A DNA stretch of 57,471 bases from Clostridiales bacterium (lineage in GTDB: Bacteria; Bacillota; Clostridia; Lachnospirales; Lachnospiraceae), in NCBI GenBank assembly GCA_012735495.1, contig JAAYHD010000033.1:1-57471 (forward strand), read 5' to 3'. The translations under genes were made by a program, and so were the position numbers. The notes under the pieces are model-generated. The model saw only the letters and a list, made by a program, of their open reading frames with translations. It was not told where the DNA came from and did no database searches. How positions within the stretch are numbered: position 1 is the stretch's first letter; every line of letters starts with the position of its first letter. This document shows positions 1-7,947 of the stretch, one piece after another.

Positions 1-78
1 CAAAGGATAGAGCATTGGATAAATAATTACCCTAGAAGAATATTTGGATATAGAACTGCAAATGAAATGGCTGCTTAA
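1..78 (+). mobile_element. IS30-family transposase, C-terminal end (cut by window edge)
   Basis: Frame 1 reads from the first base to TAA at 76-78 and encodes 25 residues, including RIEHWINNYPRRIFGYRTAN. An integrase-domain tail of the form W-x-N-x-x-PR-x-x-x-GY-x-T-x-x-E is characteristic of IS30-family DDE transposases. Only the tail is inside the window, so it cannot be judged whether the element is intact. It points toward nrdR, whose promoter begins about 75 bases downstream. Confidence 0.8.
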
Positions 79-103
79 AACAGTGTTCTGTAAGAATATG
101 TAA

Positions 104-126
104 GGCAATTAAACTTGCAATTTAGA
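104..126. repeat. Probable right terminal inverted repeat of the IS30-like element
   Basis: An AT-rich stretch reading GCAATTAAACTTGCAATTTA lies about 25 bases after the transposase stop. It holds two copies of GCAATT, a layout like the ends of several clostridial IS30 elements. The matching left end is outside the window and no target duplication can be checked, so the exact boundary is a guess. Confidence 0.35.
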
Positions 127-152
127 GGATCTATTAATTTTTTATAATCCGC

Positions 153-181
153 TTGACCGTATGAAAAAACTAAAATATAAT
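153..181 (+). promoter_or_regulatory. Sigma-A type promoter for nrdR
   Basis: TTGACC at 153-158 and TATAAT at 176-181 are separated by exactly 17 bases. Transcription would start near 188, leaving a leader of about 50 bases before nrdR. The promoter lies just beyond the likely IS end, so it is probably native to nrdR. Confidence 0.7.
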
Positions 182-238
182 CGAAGTATAGTATATAAAA
201 CCTAAATATGCGGTAGATCAATTGGGAGGATTTATGCC

Positions 239-691
239 ATGAAATGTCCGTTTTGCGGCAAGGATAACACCAGAGTCATTGATTCAAGGCCTGCTGACGA
301 TAACAGCTCTATCCGTAGAAGAAGACAGTGTGACAATTGTCACCGCCGATTCACTACATACGAAAAGATCGAATCCATCCCGCTGGTTGTAATTAAAAAG
401 GACAACACCCGTGAACCCTATGACCGTGCGAAAATCGAATCCGGTGTCTTTCGTTCCTGTCATAAGAGGCCCATATCCGTGGACCAGATTACCAAGCTGG
501 TTGACGAGGTTGAAACAATCATATTCAGCAGGGAAGACAAGGAAATCCCCAGCAGTGTCATTGGTGAGATTCTTATGGACAAACTGAAAGAGCTTGATCC
601 GGTCGCATATGTTAGGTTTGCTTCTGTTTACCGCGAATTCAAGGATGTAAATACATTCATGAATGAACTGAAGAAAATACTTGATAACTGA
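239..691 (+). CDS. nrdR: Transcriptional repressor NrdR
   Basis: A 150-residue protein, the normal family length, that represses ribonucleotide reductase genes by sensing ATP/dATP. An N-terminal zinc ribbon uses Cys3, Cys6, Cys31 and Cys34 (CPFC, CDNC) and carries the basic stretch that contacts NrdR boxes. An ATP-cone domain follows from about residue 49 to 139. The start is set by GGGAGGA at 224-230, 8 bases before ATG. The gene stands alone on the plus strand with its own promoter upstream and a hairpin terminator downstream. In many clostridia nrdR lies close after sigG. Here a three-gene galactose block separates the two. No NrdR box was recognised in the window, so its targets lie elsewhere. 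Confidence 0.97.
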   Translation: MKCPFCGKDNTRVIDSRPADDNSSIRRRRQCDNCHRRFTTYEKIESIPLVVIKKDNTREPYDRAKIESGVFRSCHKRPISVDQITKLVDEVETIIFSREDKEIPSSVIGEILMDKLKELDPVAYVRFASVYREFKDVNTFMNELKKILDN

Positions 692-722
692 CTATTACCC
701 CCATATTTGTATATAAGTGGCG

Positions 723-765
723 ACTACCCGGGGCTATCACCAGTAATGGCTCCGGGTAGTTCTTT
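723..765 (+). terminator. Rho-independent terminator after nrdR
   Basis: ACTACCCGG at 723-731 pairs with CCGGGTAGT at 752-760, and the stem is extended inward by GC/GU pairs. TTCTTT follows. It lies between convergent nrdR and the alcohol dehydrogenase gene, so it may serve both. Confidence 0.7.
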
Positions 766-781
766 ACGAACCTTATTCTTT

Positions 782-1948
782 CTACTCCGCTAGACGATAG
801 ATTTTTATAATATCTTCCTTATTTAAAGGTCTATAGGACATTATGGTTCTATTGCCCTTGTCCGTGGTCATATCTGCGATTTTGTCATATTCAGAAGGAC
901 TAATTCCAAGTTCCGACATGGTTGTAGGCATGCCTATTTCCTTGAAATACCTCTTTATGGTTTCAATCCCTTCAAGCGCCGTCTTTTCAGGATGCGCCTC
1001 ATCCATTACGACATCCCAGACCTTGACCGCAAACCTGCAGAACCTGGGTATATCATGATGATACATGTATTTCGCCCATGCGGGGAATAGAACCGTAAGG
1101 CCTGCGGCATGGGCTATGTCATAGAGGCCCGAAAGGTCGTGTTCAAGCTTGTGAACCGGAAACAGCATATTTCTTCCGCATCCGGTAAGCCCGTTGTGGG
1201 AAAGGCTTGACGCCCACATAAGAGTTGCCCTGGCCTCATAGTTGTCCGGCTCCTTGATTGCCGTAAGCCCCGCCTTCTTGACCGCCACCATCAGCCCTTC
1301 CGCAATAAGGTCGGTCAGCTCACTGCCTTCTTCTGCCGTAAAATACCGCTCAATGGTATGCATAAGGGTGTCGGCTATGCCGCAAGCGGTCTGGAATTTC
1401 GAAACCGTAAACGTGTACTGCGGATTGCAGAAGGCAACCACGGGCCTGAGCAAGTCATGGTTAAGCGAGCGCTTAATATTGCCATTGGTCACCACATGGG
1501 AGTTGCTCATCTCGCTTCCCGCGGAAGCTATGGTAAGGACTACACCCACAGGGAAGCCCTTTTCAGGCCTTATCTGCCCAATAATCATGTCCCACGGGTC
1601 CATTTTGTTGGCCAAACCCATACCTATGCCTTTTGCGGAATCTATTACGCTTCCGCCTCCAACCGCCAGTATGAAATCAACGGCTTCCTTTTTAGCGATT
1701 TCTATGCCCTTTCTTATCAGTTCTATCCTTGGATTGGCCTGTACACCTCCAAGCTCGACAAACCTGATTCCTTCATCCGTAAGCTGTTTTCTTATCTTTG
1801 CCAGCAGCCCGGACTTCTCAGCGCTTCCCCCGCCGTAATGGATTAACACCTTGGAATAACCGTATTCCTTGATAACCTTGCCTATTTTATTATCCGAATC
1901 CCTGCCGAAGTACACCTTCGTCGGAGTATAATAAACAAAATCCTGCAT
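782..1948 (-). CDS. Iron-containing alcohol dehydrogenase (butanol dehydrogenase type)
   Basis: A 388-residue cytoplasmic NAD(P)H-dependent oxidoreductase of the group III (Fe-ADH) family, closest in style to BdhA/YqdH enzymes that reduce aldehydes to alcohols. The nucleotide-binding motif GGGSVIDSAKG is near residue 100. The metal ligands are recognisable as the Asp and His of GIADTLMHTIERY and the His residues of HKLEHDLSGLYDIAHAAG. A longer frame begins at 1969 without a ribosome binding site. The ATG at 1948 (MQDFVYYTPTKV) has AAAGGACG upstream and matches family N-termini, so it is preferred. It is the last gene after galK and the TIM-barrel gene. A strong hairpin lies just upstream, so its co-transcription with them is uncertain. 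The substrate cannot be read from sequence. Confidence 0.92.
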   Translation of the reverse strand: MQDFVYYTPTKVYFGRDSDNKIGKVIKEYGYSKVLIHYGGGSAEKSGLLAKIRKQLTDEGIRFVELGGVQANPRIELIRKGIEIAKKEAVDFILAVGGGSVIDSAKGIGMGLANKMDPWDMIIGQIRPEKGFPVGVVLTIASAGSEMSNSHVVTNGNIKRSLNHDLLRPVVAFCNPQYTFTVSKFQTACGIADTLMHTIERYFTAEEGSELTDLIAEGLMVAVKKAGLTAIKEPDNYEARATLMWASSLSHNGLTGCGRNMLFPVHKLEHDLSGLYDIAHAAGLTVLFPAWAKYMYHHDIPRFCRFAVKVWDVVMDEAHPEKTALEGIETIKRYFKEIGMPTTMSELGISPSEYDKIADMTTDKGNRTIMSYRPLNKEDIIKIYRLAE

Positions 1949-1987
1949 CCTGTCATCCGTCCTTTCCATAATTCTTTAATAAGTATA

Positions 1988-2021
1988 GCCGTTACCCCTG
2001 ACAAATATCAGGGATAACGGC
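1988..2021 (-). terminator. Strong intergenic hairpin (terminator or processing site)
   Basis: GCCGTTACCCCTGA at 1988-2001 pairs with TCAGGGATAACGGC at 2008-2021 with a single mismatch and a 6-base loop. It follows the stop of the TIM-barrel gene on the minus strand. No uninterrupted T-run follows, so it could be a partial terminator or an mRNA-stabilising hairpin ahead of the dehydrogenase. Confidence 0.5.
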
Positions 2022-2040
2022 ATAAATATCCTGTTTGTCC

Positions 2041-3762
2041 TTACTTCTTTATCATCCTGAATACCATGTTGTTCCCCGGTGAAAGGCGAAGCCTTACGAC
2101 TGTATCCTTTCCTTCGGTCTCACCCTCGATTATTCTGCCGCTCACCAGGTCCTCCACTGCCGTATAGCCGTCTTTCAGTATTATCCTAACCTCGTCAATC
2201 CATGGCTGGAATGAATGAAGCGCAAAGGTGCCGTTATCATATGTGAAAAGTCCCACCTTCGGGAAGGAGTCGAACAGTATCGGACTGTTCTTCTGGAATA
2301 CCTGCCTGATCGGGAACAGCACCTTGCGGGGAAGATGGTACAGGTCGCCAAAATCATCGGGAATGGTAAGGACATATAAACGTCCCTTGCCGTACTTCGT
2401 TTTAAGAAGAAGCGGGAAGCTGTTGTCCTCTCCAAAGCCTGCAACTATTTCCCATGTATCATTAGTCATGAACTCCAGCTGGGGTATAATAATTGATTTT
2501 GCCGATTCCTCCAGGCCGCCGAAACGCACGCCGCCGTCAACCGAATATCCGAAGCTGTTTACCAGTGCCTTGCGGTCGGTGTACCTTACGTTGCACAGGT
2601 GTTTCTGGAAACCAAGCTTGGTTGCTTCCTTTACAAAACCCGAGGTTACGATTACATCGGCGCCGTTTCTTAAGCTTTCGGTTATTTTCCCGATAATATC
2701 CCCGTCCATGGCCGCGCTTTCGGTTAAGAATACAGTCTTTGCGTCCTTCGGATAAAACGGGTACGGCTCCAGCGGGATGCCCAGCATGCCGACATAATTG
2801 TGCAGGTAATCCTCTCCGTGACTGTGATACGGCAGATAGCATGCAGTGCCTGTCGGATTGCCAAGCTCTCCGAGGAACTTATCCATATCTTTAAATACCT
2901 GTCCGTTAATCGGAGTGCTCATTGAGAAGTCCGGATGTATCAGCACGCCCAGGCAGAAAATCGTAATCTCCCTTGCCTTTGCAAACAATGTAAGATATGG
3001 CTGCTGGGCATATGAAGTCAGGTTATAGAAGCATTCAAAAGGATCATACCAGCCGCCCCCGTTCCGCCCCGGCGCAACATTTTCAAAATACCGCATTATG
3101 AAATAGCTTAGGTACTTAGGCAAATGCTGCTGGGTATACATCGGGTTCCTGGTTTCCGTGCCGGTATATATGGCGTCAAATATCTTCGATTCGTCCTCAA
3201 GGTTATAGCCCGCGTCCTGGAAATGCTCGTACCAGTTGGGATATTTTATAATCATTTTCACCTTCGGGTTCACCCTTTTTGCAGGACCCACTATGACCTC
3301 TTCGGATATCTTCTTCATAAGCTCTATGCGGAATTCAGCCCACGTCCGGTCCCCTTTGGCATTGACACAGGACTCGCATCTGCAGTTGGTGAAATAAAAA
3401 TCGTCCAGAATGATTTCATCAAACATGGATGCCGTAAACTCCACCACTTCGGTCAGCATCTTTTTCATCTCGGGATTCGTATAACAGAGCGGGCTGAAGC
3501 CCCCTTCACCATCACCCATCCAATCGGTGGTTATGCCGCCGGAGATCTCGATGCCCCTATCCTTGAAGAACCGGATGCATTTTTCCATCTGTTCTTTTTC
3601 TATCCGCCTTCCCTGGCGGTATGTCTCCAGGTAAACCTTGTCGACTCCGATATGCTTCTGAATTTCGTCAAACTGCCGGCCAAATTTCTCAAAATCCTTA
3701 ATCATCGCCAGGTTGCCTACCGGACAATATATCGCAACCTTGAAATTCTTATAATTACCCAT
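2041..3762 (-). CDS. Unassigned enzyme with TIM-barrel and amidotransferase-like domains (candidate glycoside hydrolase)
   Basis: A 573-residue protein with no signal peptide, so probably cytoplasmic. Residues about 1-310 look like a glycoside-hydrolase-type TIM barrel: ISGGITTDWMG, then MFDEIILDDFYFTNCRCESC with a paired Asp and a C-x-C-x2-C motif, then IIKYPNWYEHF, GTETRNP and GGGWYDPFE. Residues about 310-470 resemble the glutamine-amidotransferase-like domain that follows the barrel in GH42-like enzymes (KDAKTVFLTES, GADVIVTSGF). A small beta domain closes the chain. The start at 3762 is chosen because AGGAGA lies 7 bases upstream. The longer frame to 3828 has no such site. It sits 53 bases after galK, suggesting a role in freeing or changing a galactoside. 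I do not recognise a named family. The enzymatic role is inference from fold pattern and neighbours. Confidence 0.6.
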   Translation of the reverse strand: MGNYKNFKVAIYCPVGNLAMIKDFEKFGRQFDEIQKHIGVDKVYLETYRQGRRIEKEQMEKCIRFFKDRGIEISGGITTDWMGDGEGGFSPLCYTNPEMKKMLTEVVEFTASMFDEIILDDFYFTNCRCESCVNAKGDRTWAEFRIELMKKISEEVIVGPAKRVNPKVKMIIKYPNWYEHFQDAGYNLEDESKIFDAIYTGTETRNPMYTQQHLPKYLSYFIMRYFENVAPGRNGGGWYDPFECFYNLTSYAQQPYLTLFAKAREITIFCLGVLIHPDFSMSTPINGQVFKDMDKFLGELGNPTGTACYLPYHSHGEDYLHNYVGMLGIPLEPYPFYPKDAKTVFLTESAAMDGDIIGKITESLRNGADVIVTSGFVKEATKLGFQKHLCNVRYTDRKALVNSFGYSVDGGVRFGGLEESAKSIIIPQLEFMTNDTWEIVAGFGEDNSFPLLLKTKYGKGRLYVLTIPDDFGDLYHLPRKVLFPIRQVFQKNSPILFDSFPKVGLFTYDNGTFALHSFQPWIDEVRIILKDGYTAVEDLVSGRIIEGETEGKDTVVRLRLSPGNNMVFRMIKK

Positions 3763-3815
3763 AGATAATCTCCTGTCTTCTTTAGTTTTTAATAGTATAT
3801 AATGTGTAGTATATA

Positions 3816-5036
3816 TTACAGCCTGCACGGGCCCCCACCGACATCCACAGCGTAGAAGTCCGCCTTCAGTCCCGTCCTTTCACTGTAAACGCTTCCGACA
3901 TTTTTTTCAAACGCATCAATATAATCCCTGTGAACAATGTTTACCGTGCATCCTCCGAACCCGGCTCCAGTCATTCTCGCCCCGATTACACCCTCTTGCT
4001 TCCAGGCAGCTTCCACCAGGGTATCCAGTTCGATTCCGGTAACCTCGTAATCATCCCTCAAGGAAATATGGGATTCGTTCATAAGCCTGCCAAACCTTTG
4101 CAGATCGTCGGCCTTCAGGGCTTCGACGGCATCAATGGTTCTTTGGTTTTCATAAACCGCATGTCTTGCGCGGCGGGTTAAAGTCTCATCCTTAATGGCA
4201 TCCTTATAGGTTTCAAACTCTTCTCCCGTAAGGTCTCCCAGGGTATCCGCATCCACCACCGCATGCAGCCTTCTTAAGGCTTCCTCGCACTGGCTTCTTC
4301 TTTCGTTGTATTTTGAATCCCCAAGGCCCCTCCTTTTGTTGGTGTTGGCTATGACAATCTTGTATTCACCAAGGTTCAGCGGGGCATATTCAAAATGAAG
4401 AGTGGAGGTATCCAGGAATATGGCATGGTTTTTCTTCCCCATGGCCACGGCAAACTGGTCCATTATGCCGCAATTAACGCCCACATATTTGTTCTCGGCA
4501 TATTGAGAGAGCAGGGCGATATCTTTTAAGCTTATATCAATATTGTAAAGCTCCTTTATTATGTACGCGGTAAGCACTTCAATACTGGCCGACGAGGACA
4601 GCCCCGAGCCATTGGGAATAGTTCCGTAGTACAGGATGTCCATTCCCCGGTCTATAAGCAATTTCCCGTCCTTCTTAACCAGCTTTTTGTAGTGCGGATT
4701 TTGTGTAAATGTCCATATGATGCCCTTCGGGTAGTCGGTCCACATTAGCTTCCTGTTCTTGTAATCAACGGCATTTTCTCCGGATACGACATCATCCAGT
4801 GAAGTCTCCGTCACCCCGGCCTCGGGGAAATTCGCCGAATAGAACCGAAGCTTTCTGTCATCACGAAGCCTTGCGGCGGCATATGTCCCAATCTCAAGGG
4901 CGCACGGAAATACATGCCCTCCGTTATAATCCGTATGCTCTCCAATAAGGTTCACCCTTCCGGGAGCAAAGAACACATCCGCTCCTTCGGCATCGCCATA
5001 AACTTCCTTAAACCGGTTCAACAGCTCGCCTCTCAT
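3816..5036 (-). CDS. galK: Galactokinase
   Basis: A 406-residue GHMP-family kinase that phosphorylates alpha-D-galactose to galactose-1-phosphate, the entry to the Leloir pathway. The galactokinase signature APGRVNLIGEHTDYN is at residues 24-38. The GHMP phosphate-binding loop is IPNGSGLSSSAS, and the C-terminal motif MTGAGFGGCTV is present. The start at 5036 is fixed by AGAGGAGA just upstream. A longer frame to 5123 would add 29 unrelated residues. It is the first gene of a minus-strand group. A perfect 7-base inverted repeat about 50 bases upstream could be an operator. No galT or galE lies nearby, so the rest of the pathway is elsewhere. Confidence 0.96.
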   Translation of the reverse strand: MRGELLNRFKEVYGDAEGADVFFAPGRVNLIGEHTDYNGGHVFPCALEIGTYAAARLRDDRKLRFYSANFPEAGVTETSLDDVVSGENAVDYKNRKLMWTDYPKGIIWTFTQNPHYKKLVKKDGKLLIDRGMDILYYGTIPNGSGLSSSASIEVLTAYIIKELYNIDISLKDIALLSQYAENKYVGVNCGIMDQFAVAMGKKNHAIFLDTSTLHFEYAPLNLGEYKIVIANTNKRRGLGDSKYNERRSQCEEALRRLHAVVDADTLGDLTGEEFETYKDAIKDETLTRRARHAVYENQRTIDAVEALKADDLQRFGRLMNESHISLRDDYEVTGIELDTLVEAAWKQEGVIGARMTGAGFGGCTVNIVHRDYIDAFEKNVGSVYSERTGLKADFYAVDVGGGPCRL

Positions 5037-5084
5037 AACATCTCCTCTTATATGTATATTTACTATAAGCAGTATGGCAGTGTA

Positions 5085-5099
5085 CATACCGTCGGTATG
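5085..5099. promoter_or_regulatory. Perfect inverted repeat upstream of galK, candidate operator
   Basis: CATACCG and CGGTATG flank a single central T, giving a 15-base perfect dyad 49 bases before the galK start. A further GTCATA lies beside it. The size suits a dimeric regulator. No promoter hexamers with good spacing were found here, and no regulator gene is adjacent, so this is only a candidate. Confidence 0.35.
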
Positions 5100-5150
5100 A
5101 CACCACCACTTATAGTATGACATATTTGGAAGGATAATTCCAGATGTATT

Positions 5151-5930
5151 TCATCCCGTAAGAGAATTTTTCATATTTCTTAAAGCCGATTTTTCAAGGC
5201 GGCTTACCTGTGCCTGGGATATGTTGATTTCCTTTGCGACCTCCATCTGGGTTTTTCCTTCGAAGAATCTCAGCTTTATTATATTGTATTCCCTTGCGGG
5301 AAGCTTATCCATGGCTTCCTTAAGGGAAATTGCCTCTATCCAGTTTTCCTCCCTGTTCTTTTTGTCACTGACCTGGTCCATGATGTAGAGTGAATCCCCG
5401 CCTTCCACATATACGGGATCATATAAAGATACCGGGCTTTGGATCGCGTCCAGGGCATATACTATATCTTCCTTGCTCATACCTATCTCTTCCGCAATCT
5501 CGCTGATGGTAGGCTCCTTATCATTCTTTTTCATCAGCGCTTCCTTCGCGTAAATGGCCTTATAAGCGGTATCCCTGAGCGAGCGGCTCACGCGGATGGA
5601 GTTGTTGTCCCTCAAATACCTTCGTATTTCACCGATAATCATTGGAACGGCATAGGTGGAGAATTTGACATTTTGATTTACATCAAAGTTGTCGATGGCT
5701 TTCATCAGGCCGATACAGCCTATCTGGAACAGATCGTCGACATTCTCATTGCTGTTTGAGAATCTCTGAATAATAGATAAGACAAGACGCAGATTTCCTT
5801 TAATGTACAGCTCCCTGGCTTCCTTGTCGCCCTTTAAGATCCTCTTGAAAAGTTCTTCCTTTTCGCTGTTTTTGAGCAGCGGCAGCTTGGATGTGTTTAC
5901 TCCGCATATTTCCACCTTATAAAGAGCCAT
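5151..5930 (-). CDS. sigG: RNA polymerase sporulation sigma factor SigG
   Basis: A 259-residue sigma-70 family protein, the normal SigG length, directing late forespore gene expression. The N-terminal signature KVEICGVNTSKLPLLKN is typical of SigG. Region 2 follows (NLRLVLSIIQRF, DDLFQIGCIGLMKAIDNF), then region 3, and region 4 with the helix-turn-helix EVAKEINISQAQVSRLEKSA at the C-terminus. GGAGG lies 7 bases before ATG. It follows sigE by about 110 bases. That gap contains a candidate SigF-type promoter, and read-through from spoIIGA-sigE is also possible, as known in Bacillus subtilis. Confidence 0.97.
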   Translation of the reverse strand: MALYKVEICGVNTSKLPLLKNSEKEELFKRILKGDKEARELYIKGNLRLVLSIIQRFSNSNENVDDLFQIGCIGLMKAIDNFDVNQNVKFSTYAVPMIIGEIRRYLRDNNSIRVSRSLRDTAYKAIYAKEALMKKNDKEPTISEIAEEIGMSKEDIVYALDAIQSPVSLYDPVYVEGGDSLYIMDQVSDKKNREENWIEAISLKEAMDKLPAREYNIIKLRFFEGKTQMEVAKEINISQAQVSRLEKSALRNMKNSLTG

Positions 5931-5978
5931 AACGAAACCTCCGAATCATCATGTCATTATACTGTTGTATGCTAACAA

Positions 5979-6009
5979 TAATGATTCACTTTTTGCGGGC
6001 TCTTTATAC
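5979..6009 (-). promoter_or_regulatory. Candidate SigF/SigG-type promoter for sigG
   Basis: Read on the minus strand, GTATA (6005-6009) is followed after 15 bases by GTGAATCATTA (5979-5989). This resembles the forespore consensus of GYATA at -35 and GGnnAnAnTA at -10 with the usual spacing. It sits about 50 bases upstream of sigG, where a SigF-dependent promoter is expected. The -10 match is imperfect. Confidence 0.4.
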
Positions 6010-6043
6010 GATTTTTAACAAGTAATAATTACCATGAAAAATA

Positions 6044-6784
6044 TTACTCGAAACGCACCATTTCCTTCTTTAATCTCTTAATAATCTTTTTTTCGAGCCT
6101 GGAAATGTACGATTGCGATATTCCAAGCATGTCGGCCACTTCCTTCTGGGTCTTTTCGGTTCCGTCATCATTGTTGAGTCCGAACCGGAGATTCACTATG
6201 ATTCTCTCCCTCTCGCTGAGCTTCGACAAGGCCTTTCTGAGCAGCCTTTTATCCACCTCATCCTCGATATTTCGGTATATGACATCCTCCTCCGTACCCA
6301 GGATGTCGGAAAGTAAAAGCTCATTTCCGTCCCAATCCACATTCAGGGGCTCGTCTATAGAAACCTCCAGCTTCGTTTTGTTGTTCCTCCTAAGATACAT
6401 GAGAATTTCATTTTCTATGCAGCGGGAGGCGTAAGTGGCAAGCTTGATGTTTTTATCCGGATTGAATGTGTTGATTGCCTTAATAAGACCAATGGTTCCT
6501 ATGGATATCAAGTCCTCCACGCCCACCCCGGTATTGTCGAATTTCTTGGCTATATATACGACAAGCCTGAGATTATGCTCCACCAGAATAGCTTTCATTT
6601 CCCCGTCCTGCTCTGTGCCGAGCATGCTGATAACCTCTGCTTCCCTGGCAGCATCCAGGGGCGGCGGCAATATCTCCGACCCGCCTATGTAATGGATGTC
6701 TCCCTTTTGCCCGAATAAAATAGTCCGTATATCCGGAATCATCCTGATTTGAAACTTTTTTGGCACCGATATTTTCAGCAGCAT
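6044..6784 (-). CDS. sigE: RNA polymerase sporulation sigma factor SigE (pro-form)
   Basis: A 246-residue sigma-70 factor for early mother-cell gene expression. It is made as an inactive precursor: residues 1 to about 30 form the amphipathic/hydrophobic pro-sequence removed by SpoIIGA. LPPPL follows, then region 2 ([34 protein letters not shown]) and region 4 with the helix-turn-helix [19 protein letters not shown]. The start at 6784 is chosen because GGGAGG lies 5 bases upstream. The frame extends to 6811 but lacks a site there. It follows spoIIGA by 23 bases, the classic spoIIG operon. Confidence 0.97.
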   Translation of the reverse strand: MLLKISVPKKFQIRMIPDIRTILFGQKGDIHYIGGSEILPPPLDAAREAEVISMLGTEQDGEMKAILVEHNLRLVVYIAKKFDNTGVGVEDLISIGTIGLIKAINTFNPDKNIKLATYASRCIENEILMYLRRNNKTKLEVSIDEPLNVDWDGNELLLSDILGTEEDVIYRNIEDEVDKRLLRKALSKLSERERIIVNLRFGLNNDDGTEKTQKEVADMLGISQSYISRLEKKIIKRLKKEMVRFE

Positions 6785-6807
6785 AAATACCTCCCGATTT
6801 TGTATTT

Positions 6808-7719
6808 TCACAATAGTTCCCTGTGTAGAATAACCTGGTAATCCTTGCAGCGGCCCGTAAGACCGCTTTCACAGATGGCGGCCGTTACCCCCTCGTTGCA
6901 TATGCATCCGTCCCCGGTATGTATCAGTATCTTATCCAGCTTTACTCCCATAAGCATTCCCGATTTTCCCACGGACCGGTACGGAATGAAACAAAAACGG
7001 AATCCCGGTCCGTTGTCGAACGACAGCCTGATGTCATCCGATTTCCCTTCAAGGTATTTCATGGTATCCTCCATGTCCTTCCTGGCCTTCGGCGTAAGCA
7101 GTTCATCCGCAAGCTTGCTTTCCACAACCATTACAGGTTTTCCGCGGACGGGATCATAAAGGCAGTTCCCTGTATCCATAAGCCCTTTAGCGCGGATCCG
7201 GCGCCCCTCAAAAAAGAGATCAACATCATATATAAGCGGCCTGCGGACCAGGTACATCCTTAAAAACCATATGACCAGCGTGACGGCTGCTGCCGAGGCG
7301 CATGCCAGCACAGCAAAATACGGCACCGGTATCTTTCCGCCGATAAACCTGCCGATGCTTAACAGGTAAAGCCTGAAATTCGTGTGATAATAAATGGAGT
7401 TCATAATTCCGCCCAATAAATATGTAATGAAATTCAGAACGACCAACTGCTTCAGCATATCCGACAGCTTCAGACGGCCGAAAGCAATAAGAATCATAAT
7501 AAATGATGAAGCGCCGTATATCAGTACAAGCTTAAAGAATATGTTCATCCACGGAAACAGACTGTACACTACGGCGCACATTCCGCCTGCCGCGGCCGAA
7601 AGAACAAGCCTGGGCAGGCTGCTGCTTTTTTTGCCGACTTTTTTAACAAGGAAGATAAGAAAAAAATCAATGGGAAAATTAATTAAAAACACTATGTCCG
7701 GATATATTTCAAGATACAA
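6808..7719 (-). CDS. spoIIGA: Sporulation sigma-E factor-processing peptidase SpoIIGA
   Basis: A 303-residue membrane aspartic protease that cleaves pro-SigE in the mother cell after a signal from the forespore. About five hydrophobic membrane segments fill residues 1-150. A cytosolic protease domain follows with the catalytic motif LMDTGN near residue 188. The start codon is TTG at 7719, supported by GGAGGTGAA immediately upstream. A Spo0A-type promoter with a long spacer lies about 70 bases upstream, and a strong terminator separates the gene from ftsZ. Confidence 0.95.
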   Translation of the reverse strand: MYLEIYPDIVFLINFPIDFFLIFLVKKVGKKSSSLPRLVLSAAAGGMCAVVYSLFPWMNIFFKLVLIYGASSFIMILIAFGRLKLSDMLKQLVVLNFITYLLGGIMNSIYYHTNFRLYLLSIGRFIGGKIPVPYFAVLACASAAAVTLVIWFLRMYLVRRPLIYDVDLFFEGRRIRAKGLMDTGNCLYDPVRGKPVMVVESKLADELLTPKARKDMEDTMKYLEGKSDDIRLSFDNGPGFRFCFIPYRSVGKSGMLMGVKLDKILIHTGDGCICNEGVTAAICESGLTGRCKDYQVILHRELL

Positions 7720-7784
7720 AATTCACCTCCATACCGATTACGCTTAACCCGGTATATGACGGCCTTATTGGAATTTTCACATTG

Positions 7785-7817
7785 ATTATAACTTGTATTG
7801 ACTTAAATATTTGTCAA
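7785..7817 (-). promoter_or_regulatory. spoIIG promoter with extended 21-base spacer
   Basis: On the minus strand TTGACA (7812-7817) and TATAAT (7785-7790) are both perfect hexamers but stand 21 bases apart. The Bacillus subtilis spoIIG promoter has a similar abnormal spacer of 22 bases and depends on Spo0A-phosphate for SigA polymerase to open it. The element lies 66 bases before the spoIIGA start, downstream of the ftsZ terminator. A clear TGTCGAA Spo0A box was not found; the nearest match is TTGTCAA on the plus strand. Confidence 0.6.
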
Positions 7818-7880
7818 TTTATGGTTATTAAATATTAATTTTTATTTACTATTTCTTACATTAATGCCGCCCAAATTGCA

Positions 7881-7926
7881 TAAAAAAAGCTGCCATCCAA
7901 TTCGTTTCCGAATAAGATGACAGCTA
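7881..7926 (-). terminator. Rho-independent terminator after ftsZ
   Basis: On the minus strand AGCTGTCATC pairs with GATGGCAGCT with one mismatch around an 18-base loop, followed by seven T. It ends the dcw transcript 20 bases after the ftsZ stop and insulates spoIIGA. Confidence 0.85.
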
Positions 7927-7947
7927 AGGTTATTTTATGTTTTCAGT

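Noticed and set aside
1242-1846. Plus-strand open frames of 162-198 residues inside the alcohol dehydrogenase gene
   Set aside because: They are mirror frames of a clear Fe-ADH gene and lack a ribosome binding site or family features.
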